A program made the translations under genes and the position numbers. Under the pieces are notes generated by a model, which saw only the letters and a list, made by a program, of their open reading frames with translations, made no database searches and was not told where the DNA came from. This document shows, piece by piece, positions 1 to 3,274 of a stretch of 6,256 bases of DNA (the first letter of the stretch is position 1; every line of letters starts with the position of its first letter). Source of the DNA: an uncultured bacterium (GTDB taxonomy: Bacteria > Patescibacteriota > Minisyncoccia > Phycocordibacterales > UBA9973); assembly GCA_903854645.1 (NCBI GenBank), contig CAINWY010000086.1, positions 1-6,256 of the forward strand, in the 5' to 3' direction.

Positions 1-49
1 CGCGTAGAAACACTGTAATAAGAAGATAATAATTGAAATAAGATATAAT

Positions 50-67
50 GCGCGATTAGCTCAGTTG
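50..67 (+). pseudogene. Truncated tRNA-Val 5' fragment
   Basis: The 18 nt match the first 18 nt of the intact tRNA-Val at 123-140: the 5' acceptor strand, the 5' D-stem and part of the D-loop. The sequence then loses similarity, so no anticodon or T-arm exists and no tRNA can form. It belongs to the upstream copy of the 67-nt direct repeat. It is a dead fragment or the edge of an assembly repeat. Confidence 0.75.
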
Positions 68-116
68 TAGCGACGCGTAGAAACACTGTAATAAGAAGAT
101 AATAATTGAAATAAGA

Positions 117-122
117 TATAAT
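117..122 (+). promoter_or_regulatory. TATAAT hexamer abutting tRNA-Val
   Basis: A perfect -10 hexamer ends at the base before the first tRNA nucleotide; the duplicated copy is at 44-49. A normal start about 7 nt downstream would fall inside the acceptor stem, so it is poorly placed for this tRNA. A GATAAT at 98-103 would give a plausible leader of about 13 nt, but has no clear -35. Which of the two is used is uncertain. Confidence 0.25.
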
Positions 123-195
123 GCGCGATTAGCTCAGTTGGTAGAGCAACCCGTTTACACCGGGAAGGTCGTAGGTTCGAGTCCTACATCGCGCA
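123..195 (+). tRNA. tRNA-Val(UAC)
   Basis: This 73-nt tRNA folds with a perfect 7-bp acceptor stem (GCGCGAT with ATCGCGC), discriminator A195, a GCTC/GAGC D-stem, anticodon loop TTTACAC with anticodon TAC, and a GTAGG/CCTAC T-stem around TTCGAGT. It decodes valine GUA and probably other GUN codons. The outermost anticodon-stem pair is an A-A mismatch. CCA is not encoded, so a CCA-adding enzyme is needed. Its 3' half (176-194) is matched antisense by the element directly downstream, and its 5' end is duplicated upstream. Confidence 0.95.
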
Positions 196-196
196 C

Positions 197-350
197 TAAT
201 GAACGAAGTGAATGACGTGCCGATAGTAAAGCATAATATGCTTTACGTGTAGGACTCGAAAACCTTGAGTATATTTATAATTTTGTACTCAAAACTATAA
301 ATACGAAAGGTCTACTGGTCCTGTAAGGACAGAGTCCTCCATGTTCATTA
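197..350 (+). ncRNA. Candidate structured RNA element, copy 1 (downstream of tRNA-Val)
   Basis: This non-coding spacer between two tRNAs has a closing stem (197-204 with 343-350, 8 bp), hairpin A (226-246, 9 bp, AAT loop) and a core helix ACCTT/AAGGT (262-266 with 307-311). The core helix is extended by tandem G.A pairs (267-268 with 305-306) and a G-C pair (269/304). It encloses hairpin B (272-303). Hairpin C (318-330) has loop TGTAA. GAAAACCTTGAG (258-269) and GAAAGGTCTAC (305-315) recur in the minus-strand element beside tRNA-His, with compensatory changes in hairpins A and C. Segments 217-224 and 248-260 are complementary to the tRNA-Val acceptor 3' strand and T-arm. It is not recognisable as SRP RNA, 6S, tmRNA, RNase P RNA, T-box or a group I intron. 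Being RNA is inferred from covariation; expression is untested. Confidence 0.7.
332..342 (+). repeat. Partial copy of the tRNA-Val T-arm/acceptor junction
   Basis: GAGTCCTCCAT repeats tRNA-Val 179-189 (GAGTCCTACAT) with one difference. It lies at the distal end of the structured element, 153 nt downstream of the original. It can pair with the antisense segment at 247-257 (10 of 11 positions, counting a G.U pair). Such a displaced tRNA 3' fragment is what a site-specific insertion into a tRNA gene leaves at its far junction. Confidence 0.6.
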
Positions 351-352
351 TT

Positions 353-424
353 GCCCTTGTAGTTAAATGGATATAACTGCGGACTTCTAAGCCGTTATTG
401 CAGGTTCGATTCCTGCCGAGGGCA
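353..424 (+). tRNA. tRNA-Arg(UCU)
   Basis: This 72-nt tRNA has acceptor GCCCTTG/CGAGGGC (one T-G pair), discriminator A424, a GTTA/TAAC D-stem, anticodon loop CTTCTAA with anticodon TCT, and a GCAGG/CCTGC T-stem around TTCGATT. It decodes AGA and possibly AGG arginine codons. The innermost anticodon-stem position is an A.G mismatch. CCA is not encoded. The gene starts 2 nt after the closing stem of the structured element and ends 1 nt before the ATG of the pseudouridine synthase gene, so the three are probably on one transcript. Confidence 0.95.
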
Positions 425-425
425 C

Positions 426-1232
426 ATGAAATTAAAAATATTATTCGAAGATAAAAATCTAATGGTTATAGATAAGCCAGCGGGTATTGCTGTGCATGCA
501 GACGCCAGAACTACAAAGAAGGACGTAACAGTAGCGGATCTTGTATTAGAATATGACAAGAAGCTCCTTAAAGTAGGGGAGCCCATGACTATAGAATATA
601 AGGGTGAACAGATAAAAATAAATCGTCCTGGTATAGTTCATCGTTTAGACAGAGAGACTTCTGGGGCTTTGCTTATAGCCAAGAATCAAAAAACATTCTT
701 AATGCTTAAAGAGCAATTTCAGAATCATACTATAAAAAAAGTTTATAAAGCCTTTGTTTATGGACATGTATCTGACCCGAAGGCATCCCTTTTGACGGGG
801 AAGAGGGGAATTATAAATGCACCAATTGGACGCTCGCCACTTGATATTCGTATGTGGACAGCTGGGCGTGGAGCACGCGAGCCAGTTAAAGAAGCCATAA
901 CAGAGTACATAGTATTAAATAGATTTACCGATAGTAAAGAAATAAAACTAAACCAAAATAATAAATTTTCTTATGTAGAAGTTTATCCAAAAACAGGAAG
1001 AACTCACCAAATCAGAGTGCATATGAGATACATAAATCACCCAGTAGTTTCAGATCCACTTTATCGTGGCTCAAATGAAATGGCCCTAGGGATGAAGAGA
1101 TTAGCGCTACATGCGTACTCGATAACCTTCAGAACACCAAACGGAGAGATTAAAACAGTAGAATCCGAGCTGCCAAGTGACTTTAAAAAAGTAATAAAAA
1201 CATATCTTGCCCCCACACCCACTTTTCAATAA
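426..1232 (+). CDS. RluA-family RNA pseudouridine synthase
   Basis: The 268-residue protein should isomerise uridines to pseudouridine in rRNA or tRNA in the cytoplasm. The conserved N-terminal strand (LMVIDKPAGIAVH, residues 12-24), the catalytic motif HRLDRETSG with Asp75, and KTGRTHQIRVH (189-199) followed by HPVVSDPLY are all present and intact. There is no N-terminal S4 domain, as in the shorter RluA-like members, so the target base cannot be assigned. ATG426 is the only usable start: the upstream frame is open only to 363, has no start codon, and the protein begins right at the family core. That ATG lies 1 nt beyond tRNA-Arg, leaving no independent ribosome-binding site apart from GAGG inside the tRNA acceptor stem (418-421). 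The last codons form one arm of a long inverted repeat. Confidence 0.93.
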   Translation: MKLKILFEDKNLMVIDKPAGIAVHADARTTKKDVTVADLVLEYDKKLLKVGEPMTIEYKGEQIKINRPGIVHRLDRETSGALLIAKNQKTFLMLKEQFQNHTIKKVYKAFVYGHVSDPKASLLTGKRGIINAPIGRSPLDIRMWTAGRGAREPVKEAITEYIVLNRFTDSKEIKLNQNNKFSYVEVYPKTGRTHQIRVHMRYINHPVVSDPLYRGSNEMALGMKRLALHAYSITFRTPNGEIKTVESELPSDFKKVIKTYLAPTPTFQ

Positions 1233-1287
1233 TTTTATTTGGTATTTATCTTTTTAAAACACAAAATTAAAAAGTAGGTGTGGGGGC
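1209..1287. repeat. Long imperfect inverted repeat spanning the pseudouridine synthase stop and the rplS upstream region
   Basis: Arms 1209-1226 and 1270-1287 pair at 17 of 18 positions (mismatch 1220/1276), with a second 7-bp helix inside (1230-1236 with 1263-1269). The left arm encodes the last residues of the pseudouridine synthase; the right arm ends just before the putative rplS promoter. No U-run follows the right arm, so it is not a canonical terminator, though it could stabilise the mRNA 3' end or be a remnant of an insertion. Confidence 0.7.
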
Positions 1288-1316
1288 TTGCTCTAAATAG
1301 CTATATATGATAAAGT
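1288..1316 (+). promoter_or_regulatory. Putative rplS promoter
   Basis: TTGCTC (1288-1293) and TAAAGT (1311-1316) are spaced 17 bp apart, placing the start of transcription at or next to ATG1324. TATGAT at 1306-1311 is an alternative -10 that would leave a leader of only a few nucleotides. No clear Shine-Dalgarno precedes the gene, which fits a leaderless or near-leaderless mRNA. Confidence 0.4.
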
Positions 1317-1323
1317 AAAGCCC

Positions 1324-1722
1324 ATGGAAATAACGAAAAAACAATTTACACCAGTAGAGCAAAAGTCCCGAAAAGACCTTGATTTTAAGGCTGGAGATAC
1401 AGTTCGCGTATGGAACAAAATTTTAGAAAAAGGGAAGGTTCGTCTTCAGGCTTTTGAAGGATTGGTTTTATCTCGCAAACACGGAAAAGAGTCAGGAGCT
1501 ACTTTTACTATACGTAAAGTTTCTCTAGGGGTAGGAATTGAAAGAATTTTTCCACTTTACTCACCAAACATAGATAAAATTGAAGTATTAAGAAAGTCAA
1601 AAACACGCCGAAACAAGCTTTATTATATTCGAACAAAAGCAGTTAAAGAAGTGAAGAAGAGACTAAAGAGTGTAACGATTTCAAGAGATGAAGCTCCGGA
1701 AGAAGTAAAAATAGTAGAATAA
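1324..1722 (+). CDS. rplS: Large ribosomal subunit protein bL19
   Basis: The 132-residue protein is ribosomal protein L19, located at the subunit interface of the 50S subunit. Family hallmarks are all present: the SH3-like barrel with 'GDTVRVWNKILEKGKVRLQ' (about 25-43), 'FEGLVLSRKHG', the signature 'FTIRKVSLGVGIERIFPLYSP' (61-81) and the basic 'RRNKLYYIR' (95-103). It is somewhat longer than usual because of a lysine- then glutamate-rich C-terminal tail. It is not next to rpsP, rimM or trmD here, unlike the common bacterial operon, and appears to be a single-gene unit with its own promoter and a strong terminator. Confidence 0.97.
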   Translation: MEITKKQFTPVEQKSRKDLDFKAGDTVRVWNKILEKGKVRLQAFEGLVLSRKHGKESGATFTIRKVSLGVGIERIFPLYSPNIDKIEVLRKSKTRRNKLYYIRTKAVKEVKKRLKSVTISRDEAPEEVKIVE

Positions 1723-1729
1723 AACACTT

Positions 1730-1757
1730 AAAAATCACAGGAAATCCTGTGATTTTT
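1730..1757. terminator. Rho-independent terminator after rplS
   Basis: A perfect 12-bp hairpin with an AAAT loop (arms 1730-1741 and 1746-1757) has an A-run on its left and a T-run on its right, so it can terminate in both directions. It begins 7 nt after the rplS stop codon. Confidence 0.9.
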
Positions 1758-1770
1758 AATAAGATTAATT

Positions 1771-1794
1771 GGTAGACGCTATTACCTTGAGGTG
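1771..1794 (+). pseudogene. tRNA-Leu fragment (D-loop to anticodon loop)
   Basis: GGTAGAC and TACCTTGAGGTG match the intact tRNA-Leu at 2509-2515 and 2520-2531, including the GAG anticodon; only the 4-5 nt between them differ. The 3' anticodon strand is lost (GATAT instead of GGTAG) and there is no acceptor or T-arm, so it cannot be a tRNA. It seems to have been reused as the promoter of the endonuclease gene. Confidence 0.7.
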
Positions 1795-1801
1795 ATATAA
1801 T
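1773..1801 (+). promoter_or_regulatory. Promoter of the LAGLIDADG gene, built from the tRNA-Leu fragment
   Basis: TAGACG (1773-1778, four of six matches to TTGACA) and TATAAT (1796-1801) are 17 bp apart, and TGA before the hexamer makes an extended -10. The expected start of transcription is about 1808, exactly the A of an in-frame ATG. The -35 comes from the D-loop part of the tRNA fragment, and the TG of the extended -10 is the end of its anticodon loop and stem. Confidence 0.6.
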
Positions 1802-1807
1802 GTGGTT

Positions 1808-2485
1808 ATGGGGAAGAGGGGGCCAAAACCTAAAAAAATTATAGATGAAAAATGGACAGCAAATCTAGCTTATGCTATTGGGTTGCTTGCTACAGATGGG
1901 TGTTTATTAAAAGATGGTTTACTCATCGATTTAACATCCAATGACAGGGAGCAATTAAGTAATTTTTCTAAATGTGTTGGAGTTGATTTTAATATAGGAA
2001 ATAAATTGAATGGCAAAGGAGACAAGAATTTAAGAATTCAGTTTAAAAACAGAATATTTTATGATTTTCTTTTATCTATTGGGTTAACTCCTAGAAAATC
2101 ATTAACAATGGGGGAGTTGGCAATTCCTGATACATACTTTTTTGATTTTTTGAGAGGCTGTTTTGATGGGGATGGCTGCTTTTATTCATACTGGGATAAA
2201 AGATGGTGTTCTAGTCATATGTTTTATTTAGAGTTTACTTCTGCAAGTCTTAATCATGTGAAATGGCTTCAAAAGAGAATAAAAGTATTTACAGGTGTTG
2301 GTGGGCATATTTCTAGAAGGAAAAAGAAGACATTTTTTCAACTCAAATACGCAAAAAAAGAAGCTCTAGTAATTATTAAAAAAATGTATTACAATCCAAG
2401 TGTTGTTTGTTTATCCAGGAAAAAACTTAAAATAGATAAAGCTTTAAAAGTAGAGGAAAAACAACAAAAAAAGTATTTACAATAA
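1808..2485 (+). CDS. LAGLIDADG homing endonuclease
   Basis: This is a free-standing two-motif LAGLIDADG endonuclease of about 225 residues, the usual monomeric form that cuts long DNA sites and drives its own gene into them. Motif 1 is 'YAIGLLATDGC', with an acidic residue ending the helix (Asp30 from ATG1808); motif 2 is 'FLRGCFDGDGCF' with Asp122. The family's 'GLTPRKS' linker and 'IP' step precede motif 2, and the C-terminus is lysine-rich. Both acidic residues are intact, so it may be active. GTG1802 is an alternative start two codons upstream; ATG1808 is preferred because it coincides with the expected +1 of the TATAAT promoter. The stop lies 7 nt before tRNA-Leu. The likely target is the tRNA-Leu anticodon arm, inferred from the flanking copies only. 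Confidence 0.9.
   Translation: MGKRGPKPKKIIDEKWTANLAYAIGLLATDGCLLKDGLLIDLTSNDREQLSNFSKCVGVDFNIGNKLNGKGDKNLRIQFKNRIFYDFLLSIGLTPRKSLTMGELAIPDTYFFDFLRGCFDGDGCFYSYWDKRWCSSHMFYLEFTSASLNHVKWLQKRIKVFTGVGGHISRRKKKTFFQLKYAKKEALVIIKKMYYNPSVVCLSRKKLKIDKALKVEEKQQKKYLQ
2478..2483 (+). promoter_or_regulatory. Possible -10 of tRNA-Leu inside the endonuclease 3' end
   Basis: TACAAT is one base from consensus and would start transcription near 2490, 3 nt before tRNA-Leu. No convincing -35 is visible, so read-through from the endonuclease promoter is an equally good source of the tRNA. Confidence 0.25.
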
Positions 2486-2492
2486 TATGTAT

Positions 2493-2575
2493 GCGCAGGT
2501 GGAGAAACGGTAGACTCGCTACCTTGAGGTGGTAGTGCTCGCAAGGGCGTGGAGGTTCAAATCCTCTCCTGCGCA
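2493..2575 (+). tRNA. tRNA-Leu(GAG)
   Basis: This 83-nt class II tRNA has a perfect acceptor GCGCAGG/CCTGCGC, discriminator A2575, a CTACC/GGTAG anticodon stem around TTGAGGT (anticodon GAG, 2526-2528), a long variable arm (TGCTCGCAAGGGCGT) and a GGAGG/CCTCT T-arm around TTCAAAT whose innermost pairs are standard. It reads CUC and CUU leucine codons. CCA is not encoded. It directly follows the LAGLIDADG gene, and a degenerate copy of its anticodon arm lies on the other side of that gene. Confidence 0.96.
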
Positions 2576-2583
2576 CAACTTTC

Positions 2584-2607
2584 AAAAACCGACTTTTGTC
2601 GGTTTTT
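2584..2607. terminator. Terminator after tRNA-Leu
   Basis: A 10-bp hairpin (arms 2584-2593 and 2598-2607, loop TTTT) has an A-run at its base on the left and a T-run on the right. It starts 8 nt after the tRNA and ends 4 nt before the -10 of the next gene, so terminator and promoter are stacked. Confidence 0.88.
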
Positions 2608-2611
2608 GTTA

Positions 2612-2617
2612 TATAAT
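2612..2617 (+). promoter_or_regulatory. -10 box of the methyltransferase gene
   Basis: TATAAT is followed by exactly 6 nt and then ATG2624, placing the transcription start on the start codon. The -35 region falls inside the terminator hairpin (CCGACT at 2589-2594 with 17-bp spacing is a weak match). Confidence 0.6.
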
Positions 2618-2623
2618 ACACAT

Positions 2624-3196
2624 ATGATTATTTTTATTGGACAGATATTTTTTTGGTTGGCTTTTTTTATATTACTTTTTGTTTTAGGTATTATGATTTT
2701 ATGGGTATGGAGCAATATCTGGGCGAAGGTTCCATTTGTTGGCGTACCACTACATATCTTAAAGGATATCGAGAGAGAGCTTTTGTTAAAAGAGGGTAGT
2801 GTAGTTTATGATCTTGGTTGTGGGGATGGACGCGTGCTTTTCTTTTTAGCAAAGAATAATCCAAAAATTAAATATATAGGAATAGAGAATAGTCCTTTTC
2901 CTTTTGTTTTAGCAAAGTTTTTGAGCTGGTGGAACAAAAAATTTCATAATATCGATGTCGAAGTAATAAAGGAAGATTTTTTCAAAGTCGACTTATCAAA
3001 AGCAACACATATTTTCACCTATCTTTATCCCAATATTATGGATGACCTTCTTTCTAAATTCGATAAAGAACTTAAAAGAGGCACCCGTTTGGTCTCTGTT
3101 TCCTTTCACTTCACTACAAAAAGAGAAACAAAAGAGCTAGATCTTAAAAGAGGTAAATATCAACTTGCAAAAAAGATTTATGTATATGATTTTTAA
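2624..3196 (+). CDS. Membrane-anchored class I SAM-dependent methyltransferase, FAM173/ATPSCKMT-like
   Basis: The 190-residue protein starts with one hydrophobic helix (about residues 3-30), then a Rossmann methyltransferase domain facing the cytoplasm. SAM-binding motif I is 'VVYDLGCGDGRVL' (60-72), the ribose-binding acid ending strand 2 is Glu88 in 'YIGIEN', and 'EDFFKVDLSKATHIFTYLYP' (117-136) covers motifs II to post-II. One N-terminal helix, a short domain, an 'E-D-x-x-K-V-D' segment and no C-terminal substrate lid resemble the FAM173/ATPSCKMT and archaeal aKMT protein-lysine methyltransferases; this family assignment is from memory of the layout and moderate in confidence. The frame is open upstream to an ATG at 2549, but that start would sit inside tRNA-Leu and across its terminator. 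ATG2624 is preferred, 6 nt after TATAAT, with no Shine-Dalgarno. Confidence 0.82.
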   Translation: MIIFIGQIFFWLAFFILLFVLGIMILWVWSNIWAKVPFVGVPLHILKDIERELLLKEGSVVYDLGCGDGRVLFFLAKNNPKIKYIGIENSPFPFVLAKFLSWWNKKFHNIDVEVIKEDFFKVDLSKATHIFTYLYPNIMDDLLSKFDKELKRGTRLVSVSFHFTTKRETKELDLKRGKYQLAKKIYVYDF

Positions 3197-3226
3197 ATAA
3201 AAAAGTAATAATTTATTGAATTTTAA

Positions 3227-3255
3227 TTTACTTAAATTACTCTAGGAGGTATAAT
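3227..3255 (+). promoter_or_regulatory. Promoter of the 865-residue membrane protein gene
   Basis: TTTACT (3227-3232) and a perfect TATAAT (3250-3255) are 17 bp apart. Transcription would begin about 3262-3264, on or just before ATG3264, giving a leaderless mRNA. The overlapping AGGAGG at 3244-3249 would then lie upstream of the start site and not act in translation. Confidence 0.5.
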
Positions 3256-3274
3256 GCTAGCATATGATCACTAG
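3244..3274 (+). promoter_or_regulatory. AGGAGG with a six-codon overlapping ORF
   Basis: A perfect AGGAGG (3244-3249) is 4 nt before ATG3254, which opens MLAYDH-stop (stop at 3272-3274) in a different frame overlapping the real start at 3264. The distance from AGGAGG to ATG3264 is 14 nt, too long for an ordinary ribosome-binding site. If transcription starts upstream, this could be an attenuating mini-ORF; if the TATAAT promoter is used, it is not in the mRNA. Confidence 0.25.

Larger units (their letters stand above)
1..140. repeat. 67-nt direct repeat (1-67 and 74-140) upstream of and into tRNA-Val
   Basis: Positions 1-67 recur without a visible mismatch at 74-140, a 73-nt period. Each copy contains about 49 nt of AT-rich tRNA upstream region, ending in TATAAT, followed by the first 18 nt of tRNA-Val. 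After position 67 the first copy diverges and runs through a 6-nt spacer (68-73) into the second copy. This is either a real tandem duplication of the tRNA promoter and 5' end or an artefact of the window or contig starting inside a repeat; the sequence alone cannot decide. Confidence 0.9.
1771..2531 (+). mobile_element. LAGLIDADG unit bracketed by tRNA-Leu sequence
   Basis: The endonuclease gene lies between two copies of the tRNA-Leu D-loop-to-anticodon-loop sequence: a degenerate one at 1771-1794 and the one within the intact tRNA-Leu at 2509-2531. GGTAGAC and the 12-nt TACCTTGAGGTG are shared exactly. This is the footprint expected if a homing endonuclease gene entered a tRNA-Leu locus at the anticodon arm, leaving a broken copy on one side and a complete tRNA on the other. 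The boundaries are inferred from the repeat. Confidence 0.55.

Noticed and set aside
249..260. A tRNA gene on the minus strand overlapping the element
   Set aside because: The reverse complement looks like a T-arm only because the segment is antisense to tRNA-Val; there is no acceptor, D-arm or anticodon arm around it.
265..303. H-type pseudoknot in copy 1 (265-271 with 286-292, 272-279 with 296-303)
   Set aside because: The pairing is possible, but copy 2 has no counterpart of the first stem. The simple hairpin B (272-303 with inner 281-285/290-294) matches the architecture of copy 2 better.
197..350. Group I intron, T-box, SRP RNA, 6S, tmRNA or RNase P RNA in the tRNA spacer
   Set aside because: No group I P7/S-type core, no T-box AGGGTGG signature, no GGAA-type SRP loop, no tRNA-Ala-like ends and no RNase P P4 motif could be found, and the neighbouring tRNAs are uninterrupted.
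395..586. Short minus-strand open frames at 395-586, 2427-2621, 4115-4312 and 5417-5605
   Set aside because: They overlap tRNAs or clear plus-strand genes, lack start signals and show no family motif; two of them read through tRNA sequence backwards.
2549..2623. N-terminal extension of the methyltransferase from ATG2549
   Set aside because: It would be encoded by the tRNA-Leu 3' half and its terminator hairpin; the promoter and membrane helix both point to ATG2624.
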